Assembly: GCA_016110215.1 (NCBI GenBank)
Contig: JADWQD010000009.1
Span: forward strand, 684,093-748,092
Reading direction: 5' to 3'
From: Capronia americana
Lineage: Eukaryota > Ascomycota > Eurotiomycetes > Chaetothyriales > Herpotrichiellaceae
Length of the DNA stretch: 64,000 nt
Made by a program: the position numbers and the translations under genes. Under the pieces are notes generated by a model that was not told the DNA's origin, made no database searches, and saw nothing but the letters and a program-made list of their open reading frames with translations. Shown here in pieces: positions 32,369-44,071 of the stretch. How positions within the stretch are numbered: position 1 is the stretch's first letter; each line of letters begins with the position of its first letter.

Positions 32369-34660
32369 ATGGCCTCCAACGAGCGCCCGCCGCCTCAGCC
32401 CAGCGTGTCCAGTTTTACTGGCAGCGATGACGGAGACCCGCGGCGACTTCATCAATCTTGGAGCAATGCCGGATCAGAAAACGATCGATATCCACCAGGG
32501 TTGACTGAAGGCTCTTCCGTCTCGCAGCGGAGCTCTCACAATCTCGAACCGTCAAGATTTCATCAAGCCCGCCATCCGATAAATGAAGCGGTCACTTCAG
32601 CCTTCAACACCGCAGAAGCCACCTCCACTGCTTCATTACCTCCAGACCTGCTACAACAACTCACATCACAGATCACGGCGAATGTCCTACAACAGCTGAA
32701 AGCATCAAACTTGCCTCTACCAACACACCAGCCTGCAACGTTAGGCTCCCATATGGACGCCTCTTCATCCACTGCAGGATCCCCGCCCTTGGATCGCGCC
32801 ACAGTATATACTCCCCCCAGCCCTCATCGATATACCGACGACACAGGCGTCACTCAGCCCTCTCCTCAATTTCCTGCTCCTTCAAGCCAGGCATCATATC
32901 GAGTCCCATCTCCTATCAATGACAGAAGAGCGATATCGCCTCTGAGCCAGCCAGGCCAAGCATCTGAGCCCGAATCAAATGATAGTCGACCCAAGGGCCC
33001 CAAAAGGATGTCTACGGGTGGAGACGTAACCATCTTAGAACGGGTGTGGGGCCAACTGTTCACAGAACAAGGTCAGGCCACGCCTCGACTGGGCCAATTC
33101 CTCCGCGGCATTGCTGTTCACCTCATTGAAGACTATGAGCCAAAGAACAGCCTGGTCATCACTCCTGCCAAAATGCAGAAATACTATGAAGACACAAAGG
33201 TACCGAACGAGATCTATCCCTGGAGAGTCGTCTTCGACGACCGCACGTCTTCGGTGTCTCGGATGTTCAGGGAGATGGAATGCCAACATCATCTTGTGCA
33301 AGAGAAGCTGAATGAACGACCGGATCTTCCTGGTCTCACGCCTCAAGGTTTCGAGACTTGGGTGACTCTGCTACTGAGAGCACATCCCGATCAAGAGTAT
33401 GAACGACTCGCAAAGACAGCACTGGACATGCCCATTAGTAACCCGGATGAGAAGAAGGAAAGATTTCCAAAGGAACTCTCGAGGCGACTATTTCCCACCC
33501 ATGGTGACACCGAAACTGCATCCAAGTTGCAAAAGGTCATGTCGACTCACTGCAACATCAACTTTAGTTCTCGCCATAGCAGTGTCGCAGACTCACAGCC
33601 TCAGACGTCTACCGCGGGCGTGGCAGGAGACGAGGCCTCCACTAAGACAACTCTTCGGCCTGTTTCGGAAAGGCAAGAACCGGCGAACGACGCTCCCCAG
33701 ACAAATCTTTCCTCCTCAGAAGCTAGTCTAGAGCGTGAACGCCAGCCATACGGTAGGACGCAACCGGAAAGTTTTCATGGTGATGACGTGGAGAACACGG
33801 AAGATGTCTCCACACCACAGCCAATAGAGAGAGAGAGAAAGCCGTACGTTGCTGCTCCTGGAGGTGGGAAAACATACAGTAACCTCGACAAGCCGACCGG
33901 TGCGCCAGAGCCCAGGCCAACTCCTCAAGGGTCCTGGCTGGGACGCTCGGGTTCTGTCCATGCTGCAAGGTCTGGGGGCCCACCAGTCGCCATCCACCAA
34001 CGACCACCCCCTGCACCTATGGAGATGCCTACTGAATCTCGCCATCACCGAGCCAACAGTACTTATCACCGTGATCCTCCCAGACCCGGTCGCAACAGGT
34101 CGCCATCCATGAGCAAAGAGAACGGCACCTCGTCATATATGAGGCGAAACGAGCCCGATGGATCATACATGCCCCCGTCATATCAGCCCGACCATCACGA
34201 CGATGCAAGACGGTATAGGGAATACGAAGCCGGTCGTGAGAGGCTGGCCAATGACCGCTACGACGCCGCCAGAATGGCTGCCTATGATCCCGTCGATCGT
34301 ACGCGCGAACGAGATCGAGATGGTCGTCCACGCATGCAATCAGTCTCTAATGCTGGCTTGGGCTTTGTTGATGGCCCATTGAGTCCCACCATACGCAGTA
34401 CTGCCGGCCCGCAGATGTACTCCTCTTCAGCCCCCAACGGCGGAGAGGAAGAATACTACCTCAACCGCGTGCCTACTGGAGGGACTACCGCTCACTACAA
34501 CGGGCACAGCACATCAGCGTCGATTAGCACAGGTTTCCAACCGCCGCCGCCGGCACCGCCAGGATTGGCCAGGGAGTCGTCCAGCACAGGTAGGGACGGA
34601 TATGCTTCGTACCCTGGCAGTGCGGGATACCCGCCGAGCAGTTACCGAGACATGCGATAG
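32369..34660 (+). CDS. DUF7514-type fungal protein, largely disordered
   Basis: Single exon, 763 residues from ATG 32369; the open frame reaches 32213 but only with non-ATG codons. The one folded part, about residues 220-395, starts ERVWGQLFTEQGQATPRLGQ and contains GIAVHLIEDYEPKNSLVI and GFETWVTLLLRAHPDQE. This looks like the domain of unknown function widespread in ascomycetes that I know as DUF7514; the family number is from memory. The first 220 residues are Ser/Pro/Gln-rich. The C-terminal 360 residues are disordered and charged, with two copies of a short E-R-x-(R/K)-x-P-Y motif (about residues 455 and 490) and many Arg-Asp pairs. No catalytic motif is visible. Abundant disorder suggests a scaffold or RNA-associated role, which is inference. 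Confidence 0.8.
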   Translation: MASNERPPPQPSVSSFTGSDDGDPRRLHQSWSNAGSENDRYPPGLTEGSSVSQRSSHNLEPSRFHQARHPINEAVTSAFNTAEATSTASLPPDLLQQLTSQITANVLQQLKASNLPLPTHQPATLGSHMDASSSTAGSPPLDRATVYTPPSPHRYTDDTGVTQPSPQFPAPSSQASYRVPSPINDRRAISPLSQPGQASEPESNDSRPKGPKRMSTGGDVTILERVWGQLFTEQGQATPRLGQFLRGIAVHLIEDYEPKNSLVITPAKMQKYYEDTKVPNEIYPWRVVFDDRTSSVSRMFREMECQHHLVQEKLNERPDLPGLTPQGFETWVTLLLRAHPDQEYERLAKTALDMPISNPDEKKERFPKELSRRLFPTHGDTETASKLQKVMSTHCNINFSSRHSSVADSQPQTSTAGVAGDEASTKTTLRPVSERQEPANDAPQTNLSSSEASLERERQPYGRTQPESFHGDDVENTEDVSTPQPIERERKPYVAAPGGGKTYSNLDKPTGAPEPRPTPQGSWLGRSGSVHAARSGGPPVAIHQRPPPAPMEMPTESRHHRANSTYHRDPPRPGRNRSPSMSKENGTSSYMRRNEPDGSYMPPSYQPDHHDDARRYREYEAGRERLANDRYDAARMAAYDPVDRTRERDRDGRPRMQSVSNAGLGFVDGPLSPTIRSTAGPQMYSSSAPNGGEEEYYLNRVPTGGTTAHYNGHSTSASISTGFQPPPPAPPGLARESSSTGRDGYASYPGSAGYPPSSYRDMR

Positions 34661-35683
34661 GGGTCGCAACCGGCTCGGGAACGACAGATAACAGGTTTCG
34701 ATGACCTTTCCGCTATGTTACCTATATTTCTATTTGTATTATATTGACAACGATTCATGAAACTCCCGGCATATTTTTGAGGTTGAAGGGATTGAGTTTA
34801 AGCGTTGATTCATACCTTGCAGCCACCTTTTATAAGGGCACTTGTCGCAATGAAGAATGTATGTAAAGTAGCATGTACTGGTGATAGTGTCAAGCAAATT
34901 GTACGACGAATGGACCTCCCGCGAAACAAAGTCGAAGTGCATTCCTCACGTATCTCTTCAAAGGCCTTTACTGCCGAGTGACTGTGAAAGCCGAGACCGC
35001 GTTGACTTCACTCGGTCCTCTCTTTCCCTGCCGTCAGACAATCAGGCGGAAGGATTTTGGCTGCCGGACTGGACTGGCTGAACGGTGTGCCTGTCAGCGG
35101 GACTCTAAAGGGTTTACAGTACAGAAGCTTCTGTATCGGTTCACCTTATCTCAAAGCTTGGTGATCCGCCAATCCACTGGGTGCGCTCCAATCGGCATGT
35201 GAGGCGCGATGAAAGGAGAAGCGAGAAACTCAGATCTTGCCAAATGATGACTCTGCCGACTGTCAGCTCCTACTGGCCATCATTGGTTCTCTCTCAGCGG
35301 AAACTCTGCGGTCAATCGATAGGCGTGGGAGGTGGCTTGCGTAGGGCATCACGAACGAGCCAACCAACGCAGTGGAATGACGAGAGTGGTCTGGAGCACA
35401 TGGTCCATTCCTCAACACCCGCTTCCACCTCCCACACATCGCCGCAGCCGACGACTTTGTTCTGGCTAAAGGAATGCCATAGATTCATCATGGGTTTATA
35501 AGTTTCACCTCTTTCCCGCTCGCTGCCATTTCCAAACTGCAGCTTAGTCACAACTGCCTCACCCGTCCGTTTACCCGTTTGAGCGTCCAGCACTCAATTC
35601 CCTCTCTTCGCGGTAGCGCCAACACCGCAGGTCTGCCACGATGCATCCAAAGGCCTTATGACGTCCAACAACTGGAAAGGACA
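34661..35683. other. Intergenic region upstream of the Tok1-like channel
   Basis: Probable 3' UTR of the DUF7514-type gene and promoter and leader of the channel gene. The leader contains a six-codon upstream ORF at 35641-35661 (ATG to TGA), 22 bp before the channel ATG. No gene is supported. Confidence 0.5.
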
Positions 35684-38437
35684 ATGGGCTACGACCATGC
35701 CGAACAAAAAGAGCTGGATCCTGCAGAGGCTCCGTCGAGTTCCAGCTCAGGTGCGAGCGGGAGTACCGGTGATGAGTTCGGCAAACAGAAAGAATGGGAG
35801 GAGGATTACGACGACGTAGGGACGTTGCCGGATCTCGAGGGCAAGCACGGTGGCAACAAGCTGGAACATCTGCATACACATCACCATCGCAAAGGACTAC
35901 TGAAGCTGCGGTCCGCCGACGACGACCTTCCCACTAGCTGGTGGTTTGCGTCCACTGCCATCCCTCTCATCGCCGCCACGTTCGCACCCATGGCCAACCT
36001 GATTTCCATCGCTGCTCTGGTGGTCCCTTGGAGGAACAGACTCACCCAAAGCCAGGCCGAGTTCCCTCTCACATACCAATCCACATCCGTCGGCTATGGC
36101 GACCCGACCTGGTGCATTAGTCTGAACATCGCCTCTCTTGTCTGTGGCTTCGTGGGAAACCTCTTTCTGCTCTTCAACTTCACCAAGCGCGTCCGCTATA
36201 TCGTGGCTCTACCAGCGACCATCGTCCTCTTTTACGTCGCCTCCGGGATTCTGATCGGGATAACCGCATCGATGAACCTCCATGTTCCTCCCGGTTTAGG
36301 TGAGGTATATTCTGAGGGTTACTGGAATGCTGTCATCGCCGCGTGTCTCTACATGTTCAATTCTATGATCCTGATGGTAAACATGTTTGGTTATTTCCTG
36401 GGCCACTATCCTCAGCACTTTACCTTGTCCGACGAACAGCGCAACTTGATCCTGCAGACAATGATGTTCTTCATATGGCTAGGTGGAGGGGCTGGCGTCT
36501 TCACCCGGATTGAAGGCTGGACGTATCCCGATGCTCTGTACTTCTGTGACGTGACCATCTTGACCGTTGGCTTTGGAGACTACTATCCCACCGACGATGT
36601 TGGCCGAGGCCTTGTATTTCCTTACTCGGTGGGCGGAATCATTATTCTAGGTTTGATGGTCAGCTCCATCCACAAGTTCGCCGGAGAGCTTAGCAGCGTC
36701 AACGTCGTCCGCAAACACGTTGAGCAAAGAAGGGTCAACACCCTCTCGCGGGTCGTAACGGTTGACGATGAAGAAGAGAAAAGGCGGGAAGCGCTGGAGA
36801 AGGAAGTTCAGATTGAAGGAAGACATGGTCGGCGTCCATCCATCTCATCTCCTCTTCCGAACCCCCAGATTCAGCACGACCTGGAGGATGCAGCACGTCA
36901 TCTGCAGGAACCTCCGAGCGCAGCTCCGACTCAGGGTCGCCAAGTTGAGTTCGAGAATACCGACGCTGAACAGTTGAAGCAAGCAGAAGGAGATAAAGAG
37001 GAGCCGCAGCCCAATCAGTTCTTGCACTCTGCATTCCACAGAGGCCCGATACATACCACGTTGCGACTGATTACGCCGCTGATGAAAAGAACACTTTCAA
37101 GAACGCAAAAGAAGGCAATCATCATGAAGGAAGAAAAGGACCGGTTCAATGCAATGCGTGACATCCAGCTGAACGCGAAGAAGTTCAAGAAGTGGTACGC
37201 TCTGTGCCTGTCCGTCACCGCATTCGGCATCTTATGGTGTATCGGGGCCGTGGTGTTCTGGCAGGCCGAACGACACACCCAAGATTTGACCTACTTCCAG
37301 GCGCTATACTTCTGCTACGTCAGCTTGCTGACCATCGGCTATGGTGATCTGAGCCCCAAGAGTAATGCTGGCAAGCCATTCTTCGTGGTATGGTCGTTGA
37401 TTGCCGTCCCCACCATGACGATTCTTATCTCGGACATGGGAGACACCGTGATATCCAGTTTCAAACGTGGGACCTTCAGACTAGGTGACTTGACCGTTCT
37501 TCCAAAGGCGGGTCTCTGGCACGATATTGTCATGCAACATTCCTGGCTTTACAACTGGATGAAGAAAAGGACTGAAAAGAAGCGTCGCAAAGCCGGGCTA
37601 CCTATTGAAACGTCCGCTGACGAAGATGCACAAATAGCAAGCATCGAGCAGCTGGCATCTGAGGACTTGACCGAGGCAGAGTTGACGTCTCGACTAGCAT
37701 GGGCTATTCGCAAGACCGCCGACGATCTTCATCATTCTCCCGGTAAACGATACAGCTACGAGGAGTGGTGCGAATTCACCCGTCTCATCCGCTTCACCAA
37801 AGTCGGGCTCGCCCAGCTCGAATATGATGAGGAAGTAGACGGTGTCGTCGAGTGGGATTGGCTCGACGAGAATAGCCCGATGCTTAGCCAACAGTCGGAG
37901 TCAGAGTGGATTCTAGACCGGCTCTGCGAGAGCTTACTCCGGCTGCTCAAGAAGAACATGATGGGCATGGGCAGTGCTCCTCCATCTGCTAATCCACTGA
38001 CCAGCGGTACGGATCTAAACGCCTTCAGTTTCAACCGAAGAGGGACGATATACGACGACCCTTATAATGATCAGAAAGCGTCCAGTTCCGGCACAGGGAA
38101 AGGCAAGGGCGTTGAGCCCAATCCGCCGACGGAGACAGAGCAACGACAACGCAGAGCATCCGGTGCGGACGCTGTGCTTACATTCTTCACGGGCGATAGA
38201 AGGGGTACCCATGCCTACGCGAACGAAGGACCACAATGGAGTAAAAAAGGGCGGGATCGTTTGAAGGAGAGCGGGCGAAGAAAGAGCAGTGGTGGCCGCA
38301 AGCGAGTAGGACCATTCAGCAAGCTGGTCCACCCCGGCAAGACTGGGACTGTCGGAGGCGGGAGAGGCGGTGCAGGGATCCGAACCCTCAAGTTGAGACA
38401 GTTTGGCGGAGGCGGAGGCGGAGACGGGACGAAGTGA
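35684..38437 (+). CDS. TOK1: Tok1-type outward-rectifying potassium channel
   Basis: Single exon, 917 residues from ATG 35684. Tok1 channels are unique to fungi: eight transmembrane helices with two pore loops in one chain, in the plasma membrane, letting K+ out on depolarisation. Hydrophobic helices begin near residue 85, and the selectivity filters are TVGFGD (from residue 294) and TIGYGD (from residue 550), each followed by a hydrophobic inner helix. Between the two pore units is a charged cytosolic linker of about 180 residues, larger than in yeast. The C-terminus is a long cytosolic tail with acidic clusters, then basic Ser/Arg-rich and finally Gly-rich sequence. The frame is open upstream to 35579 without ATG. 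A short uORF precedes the start. Confidence 0.93.
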   Translation: MGYDHAEQKELDPAEAPSSSSSGASGSTGDEFGKQKEWEEDYDDVGTLPDLEGKHGGNKLEHLHTHHHRKGLLKLRSADDDLPTSWWFASTAIPLIAATFAPMANLISIAALVVPWRNRLTQSQAEFPLTYQSTSVGYGDPTWCISLNIASLVCGFVGNLFLLFNFTKRVRYIVALPATIVLFYVASGILIGITASMNLHVPPGLGEVYSEGYWNAVIAACLYMFNSMILMVNMFGYFLGHYPQHFTLSDEQRNLILQTMMFFIWLGGGAGVFTRIEGWTYPDALYFCDVTILTVGFGDYYPTDDVGRGLVFPYSVGGIIILGLMVSSIHKFAGELSSVNVVRKHVEQRRVNTLSRVVTVDDEEEKRREALEKEVQIEGRHGRRPSISSPLPNPQIQHDLEDAARHLQEPPSAAPTQGRQVEFENTDAEQLKQAEGDKEEPQPNQFLHSAFHRGPIHTTLRLITPLMKRTLSRTQKKAIIMKEEKDRFNAMRDIQLNAKKFKKWYALCLSVTAFGILWCIGAVVFWQAERHTQDLTYFQALYFCYVSLLTIGYGDLSPKSNAGKPFFVVWSLIAVPTMTILISDMGDTVISSFKRGTFRLGDLTVLPKAGLWHDIVMQHSWLYNWMKKRTEKKRRKAGLPIETSADEDAQIASIEQLASEDLTEAELTSRLAWAIRKTADDLHHSPGKRYSYEEWCEFTRLIRFTKVGLAQLEYDEEVDGVVEWDWLDENSPMLSQQSESEWILDRLCESLLRLLKKNMMGMGSAPPSANPLTSGTDLNAFSFNRRGTIYDDPYNDQKASSSGTGKGKGVEPNPPTETEQRQRRASGADAVLTFFTGDRRGTHAYANEGPQWSKKGRDRLKESGRRKSSGGRKRVGPFSKLVHPGKTGTVGGGRGGAGIRTLKLRQFGGGGGGDGTK

Positions 38438-39687
38438 GGCGAAGCGAGGCAAGGCAAGGCAAGGCAAGTCGAGGTGAAGTGGCGTGGTATGGTGTGGTGT
38501 GGCGTGGCGTGGCGTGGCGTGGCGGACTTGTAGTCACACGCCATCGCGCCTAATGATTGTACGAGTACATTTTTCCCAAGATTCCCTAGGGGTGGACGGG
38601 GCGGGCATTCACCGTGGGATCGTGGTTCCTGGAGTCTGGAGCTTTCTGGGGTGGGAAAGAATGGGATCAACAGGACCCGAACCGGCCAGCAAGACGCGCT
38701 GCACACGAGTGAGTACTGTACATACATACATAATAACCACCAGAGTTGGATGAAATCAAAGAGCCGTTTTTTTTTTGCACCTTTGACCAAGCGAAATGAC
38801 CCTATAATTGATTTGACTACTGGATATTTCTTGCCCTTGCCCTGGAAACTCCTGTCCTCTACGAGGTACTCTACTGTGTGTAACTGGCCGCGGTATAAAG
38901 GGAGGATCGGTCCCTGAGCTACGAGCTACGAGCTACAGTACTGTATGTATGTATTGCCTCTTCACCACTCGCAGTCTGTGGGAATCGAGTCGAGTCGAGT
39001 CGAGTCGAAGCTCGAGCTCGAGCTCGGCGTATGTCCCTCTGACTACTCGTTACTGTGTGTGTGTGTGGATTTGACCACTGAAAGTACTACTATGTACATA
39101 GGAAAATTAGACCGCACGGGTTTAATACTGTACTTCCACGCAGGGACATGTACATGTACCGTGGCATCGGATCGAGAACGCTCGTCACATGCTACTGCAT
39201 ACGTGGCGAGTGGTTCGTGCGGTGTCCTGGTTCGTGCCTTGATATGGTGATAGGTAGAAGCTTCTGCTGGAGAGTAGGTGTCCTGGTTCGTGCCTTGACA
39301 TGCACTTGTGGAAGGTTGTGGATTTCGAACCGGGAACACATCAACAAGCATATGTTAATATGGCAGGGACTCACTCTGCAGGGTGAAACACGGCACATCC
39401 ATTGATCGAGACAACTGACTAGTACGGGAACGTAAACGTGTCATGCATCTTGTTCTCGCTTGTTCTATGACCGTCCACAGGAATACCCCGTATCTCATGC
39501 TTCCATCCTTCTGCCCAATAGCCCAACGAATGGCCACCGGACTCATCACGGCAGGGAATACCATTTGTTACCGACGGGCTTCCTCACGCCATTGCCACAC
39601 CTATTGCTCGACTTGATTTTCTACCCCTTCCTTCAGTGATACCACTCCCCAAAACACCATGGGGCCTCGGGCGTTCAATCGTGCACC
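38438..39687. other. Convergent intergenic region with simple repeats
   Basis: Between the stops of TOK1 and SEC31. It holds 5-bp arrays (GGCAA and GGCGT units, about 38446-38525), a GAGTC/GAGCT array near 38990-39030, a short TG run near 39053-39066, and a 22-bp exact direct repeat at 39221-39242 and 39277-39298. No gene is supported. Confidence 0.55.
39221..39298 (+). repeat. 22-bp exact direct repeat, two copies
   Basis: Copies at 39221-39242 and 39277-39298 (GGTGTCCTGGTTCGTGCCTT plus GA) separated by 34 bp of unrelated sequence. Local duplication; no element identified. Confidence 0.85.
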
Positions 39688-42600
39688 TCAAGGCGTCGCC
39701 CTACACATTCCAACCAACCTCTTGACCCCGACCATCCAATTCCCGCACTCTTCCACTTTGTTGGTATGGACGTCCATCTGAATCTCACTCGCACGCGTAA
39801 AATCTCGCTGTTCAAGAGCTTGGCTCAATTCGACTAATTGAGCGATGGTGTCCGGCTTCAACAGGTCTTCGTTGTTGAGGTGGTCGAAGAGGATATCAAG
39901 GCGCTTTTTCGTGTCGATTACCTGGGGTTTGAAGCTAGCTGGCGCCCGTGCTTCAACGCGGGCCATCTCTGATGATAGAATCGCGTAGATAGGTTGCGCA
40001 GAGGGCGGGATATGTGTCCGGTCACCTTTGGCTACAACACGTGTTAGAGGCTGACAGACTAAGAAGGCAGGCATCGGCTCCAGGAGGGGGGCTCTGGAGA
40101 CAAAATGCAGCGAAATGTGGTATTGTTTACTTACGATGTTTCCGTGCTGGGGGAGCAGCAGCTGCCTTGTTTGATCCTGCGGTGTCAGGTCGAGGAGGTG
40201 GTTGCTGACCGCCCCCTGCAGGAGGCGGGCTGGAGATAAATTGCTGTTGCGGCGTGGGCAAGGGCGGGGCTGTAGCCGATTGCGGTGTGTGTTGTGCGGG
40301 TTGTGGGGGGCCGTAGCTCGTCGAACGAGCCGACGAAGCTTGTTGAGTTGGGGCATAAGGATTTGTCGGTGGACCCGTTGCTTGGAAAGATGAGCCTTGG
40401 GGGGGTGGTGCGATCGAGGGACGACCAGTAGGTGCAGCGACAGGTTGACTTCCTGGTGCTGGTGCATATCGGTTGGGGGCGGTAGGGGGTTGCGAGGGCG
40501 GCGCGGTGAACGGAGAAGGGCCGCGAGGAATCGGTGGAGATGTGATGTTCTGTCCGAGAGGTGGAGATGTCACATTCGAAGGCGCATAGGCATTGCCAGC
40601 TGATGAAGGAGGTCGGTCGATAGGCGGCTGACCCCCCGCCAGAGGCGACATCACTCTAGGAGGCGCCGCCATGCCTTTGGGCGGTGGAGGTACTGGTGAT
40701 GCTCTCTGTCTTGCGCCCAAGGGAGGACCTGCATTTGGAGGAGAGGAGAACTGAGCCGGTGATGGGGCGAAGGGATTATGAGCAGGCTGCTGAAGAACGC
40801 TGGGAGTGCCTCGTCGTGAAGTAGGAGGCTTTACGAAGCCTTCCGGAATATCATTCCAGTTGGTCATATTCTTGTCTTGAGAAGGAGGGGGAACGGCCGG
40901 AGACTGCGTAAACCTGGGAGGCGGTGGGATGGGGTTCGCCTGCGGAATGCCATAGGGCCCTGAAGGCGGTGGGCCTGGAGTCATTCTCATCTGCTGTGGA
41001 GCCTGGTATCCGGCGGGTTGGTATCCCCCAACCGGAGGAGCGTATGGATTGGCTGGTGTACTACTGTTTGCTGGCGGTGCGTAGGGGTTGCTTGGTTGGA
41101 TTGGAGTGGCGCCGTAAGACGTAGGCACCTGAGCAGATGGGGAAGTAAATGAGGTCGTGGGAGGCTGAAACTGCGACATGGCCGGTAAAGGCTTATTCCT
41201 CGTGGCGGTGGTCGTAGGGTGTGCAACGACAGATGGAGCGGCTGTCTTCTTTCTCGATTGCTGGATGCGACTTCTGGCAACATCGGCTCCCGGATAGCTC
41301 GTAGGTAGGAGATCGAGGTACCTCTGAGCTACGTCAAGCTGGCCAGACCCGGCCACAATGTCTGCATACTCCAGATACTTGCTGTAAAGAGCTTCTAGTT
41401 TCCACTCGCCAGTCTGGGACAGTTGCTCATCCTTGAAGTTGACCACGCGTCTGAAAATCGTGACTTTTTCGATGAAGTCTTGGAGACCGCGAGCGTGCAG
41501 TGAGAATGCCGAGGATGCATCCGCTTCCGAAGCACCAGCCTCTTCATGCTCTCTGAGCTCTTCAATCCAGATTGAGACTACTTTCTCGAGCTTGGAACCA
41601 GCCAAGAAGCAGAATGAGGCGTCTTTTCGAGTGACTGCGCCCAGGTCATCAACCTCTTCCTCGATTCTGTCTCCAAGCGCCTCGCAAAGGTCCGGGAACT
41701 CTTGTTCATCGGCGAATGTGCACAGTGTAGCCATAACTTCTCTCCAGTTGGCGAGATCAGCATTGTGTACCGTATCCCAGAGGTTCTTGCCGACAACTGA
41801 AGCAAGCAAACGGAGATAGTTCGATCCGCCAGATTGCTTTGCAAGATATGCCTCCTGCGCTTTCTTGATGCAGCCTTCACCGCCGCAGATGGCAATCATG
41901 AAAGCGTCCGACATTCTGTCCTCGGCCAAACATACGTCCAAAGCTTTCTCAAAGTGACCCAGGATCAAGGCTCGCGTAATCTTGCGGTCCTCTGGGGACT
42001 CTGATCCCGTATAGATCTGAAACGGATTGTTCGTCCGAGTGCCCTTAGTAGCCGCCAATTCTGCGAGGAAGTCTCCGTCGGCTGAGCTAGCAAAGATGGA
42101 CTGGAATCGCTTATGTGATTTCGAGGTGCCGTTCACCGAGGGCTTGTGCTCGTCGTCTTCTGGACCCTGCTGCTCGGCACCATTTGCAGTGTCTTCAGGA
42201 CTGTCGTCGAAGCCTAAATACTTGATAAGCTCTGCTCTCGGATTTGTTGATACTAATGTCTTGATGACGTTCCAGTCGGCCTTTTCTTCCTCTGTCTTCG
42301 CCGCCGCAATTCTTTGCTCAGTCAAATTCGTGAGATCTCCTGATTGAATGGCTTTCTCGAACGTCTCAGTAGCGCTCCCGACCTCGGAATCGACCTCAAA
42401 TCTGCTGATGCTGACCTTCGAGGCTCTCGACTTTCCTGGATCGGCTTGTTTAACGCTAATGATCCTCCCACCAAAGCCGAACGATGCGGAGACGGGCCGC
42501 TCAAACCATTTCGGCGCCTTGGGGAGAGAGAAGGATGACGACTGTGGCTGTGTTTGAGCCTTTGAGAAGAAGTCTTCTTCGTTAGCAACCTGGCTTTGGT

Positions 42601-43624
42601 CTGGCTGCGTGCTACTTGGATTGGTGTTCTGTAGCGTTTGGATTTGCAACTTGCCGTCGAAGGAGGCTGTCGCGAATAGGTTAGGATTATGAGGATTCCA
42701 CCTTGTCTGGAACGTCCAGTTGGTGACGACGGGGTAGTCGCCATAGGCTTGCCCAGTCTGAGGGTTCCAGAGGATCGTTCTGTTGTCTTTCCCGCACGAT
42801 AGTAGAAGGTCGTTGTCCTGCGGACACCAGGAAACCGAAAGAACACCCGAGTCATGCCCGCGTAACACCTTTTCCGGGGCATTCGAGTTCCTCAAGTCCC
42901 AGACCAGGATGACGGGCTCTTGTTCTAGAGGAACCGCGGTGATCAGGCGGGTAGGCTTATCAGGGTCCCAGGCAATCGCACTGGCCGGCTTCCGTTGTAA
43001 ATTGTTGAGCGTCAGGCTCTCTTTTCTCGTCTTCATGTCCCATACTGTCACAAACCCACCACTGCTCCCTGTAACTAATATGTTCGACACTCTTTTGTTC
43101 CAATCGAGACAATCGATATCGTCTGCCCGCGCTGCGGTGCTTCCGAGCCGTATAGGTGCATCGAGGTGGTTTAAGTCTGAGATGAACAGTTCTCCTTTGG
43201 CACCACCGGTAGCGAGAAAGTTTGGTATTTTTGGGTTGAACTGTAGAGCCTTGATGGCGCCGCTATGGATCTTGTTGTTGAAGATTGGGGCCTCCCCTGG
43301 GTCGGACACTGCCTTATCTGCATCCCAGAGGCCCAATGAGCCATTGTCGAACGCACCCGCGATTATGCCTCTCTTGCGTCCATCCTGCCCTGCGGTCCAG
43401 GCAAGGTCGTGAAAGCCTGTTTCCGTAGGCAGCGAGACTGCCGGGGCCAATTCGGGACCTTGCTGGGGGTTGTCTAGGCCGAGATCCCACAGCTCAAGGC
43501 AGGTCTCATTGCTGAAGTCGACGTCCACAGCACCAGACTTGGTGCCAGTTGCTATCCAGGAGGATGTCGCATCTGGCGACCATGCGAACGTCGCTGTGCG
43601 CGGTATTTCTCGTAGGCGCACCAT
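39688..43624 (-). CDS. SEC31: COPII outer-coat subunit Sec31
   Basis: Exons 43624-40135 and 40031-39688 give 1277 residues. Sec31 pairs with Sec13 to form the outer cage of COPII vesicles at ER exit sites and stimulates Sar1 GTPase activity. The N-terminus MVRLREIPRTATFAWSPD is diagnostic. WD40 repeats follow to about residue 340 (SGAIKALQFNPKIPNFLATG, LRGHDSGVLSVSWCPQDNDLL), then the helical ACE1 domain (IKYLGFDDSPED; LILGHFEKALDVCLAEDRMS; FMIAICGGEGCIKKAQEAYL). A long Pro-rich region follows, which in yeast contacts Sar1 and Sec23. The intron (102 nt, GTAAGT...TAG) leads to the C-terminal helical domain starting KGDRTHIPPSAQPIYAIL. The open frame continues 100 codons upstream of the chosen ATG; those codons overlap the promoter and are not counted. 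Confidence 0.95.
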
Positions 43625-44071
43625 GGCCGCGGCAGTGTTGGGATTGACACCGACGTCGATAGAACGGCTCGTTTCTATCCTCCAAGAAGGAACGTGGGTG
43701 CTCCAAGGGTGTGGTGAGGGCAGGTTCCGAAGTGCCTGCAGGTAGGAAAAGAGAGGGAGAAACAGGTAAAAGGAAGGACTAAGAAACCATGCAAGCACAG
43801 ACAAGCAAGATATGCTCCGGGCAGTCACTCGAGGCTCAATATGGCAACAGCTGTTCTCAACACGGATTCTTTCGCACTTTTGGATCTGGACACCGTTGAA
43901 GTTGGCCGCCCCCAAGCCTGTCATCCCTGGCCCTCGTCACTCCGCACTCGCAGCCCGCCTTGGTCGAGAAAGGGCCCTGGCACGTGATATTAGTTTTTTG
44001 TGTCAAAAGAACCTGCTATCCAATACCGCAGAACAGGGCGTCGACCTGCATGAGATACTGAAGCGTCAATC
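43625..44071. promoter_or_regulatory. Divergent promoter, SEC31/RRM gene, with a CACGTG site
   Basis: A 447-bp interval between opposite starts with one CACGTG palindrome at 43981-43986. The same palindrome occurs in the PMI40/SGF29 interval. Confidence 0.45.
43981..43986. promoter_or_regulatory. CACGTG E-box between SEC31 and the RRM gene
   Basis: Palindromic CACGTG in the divergent interval, 86 bp before the RRM-gene ATG. Position only. Confidence 0.35.

Noticed and set aside
43625..43924. 100-codon upstream extension of SEC31
   Set aside because: The Sec31 family begins at MVRLREIP; the extension is unlike any Sec31 N-terminus and overlaps the divergent promoter.
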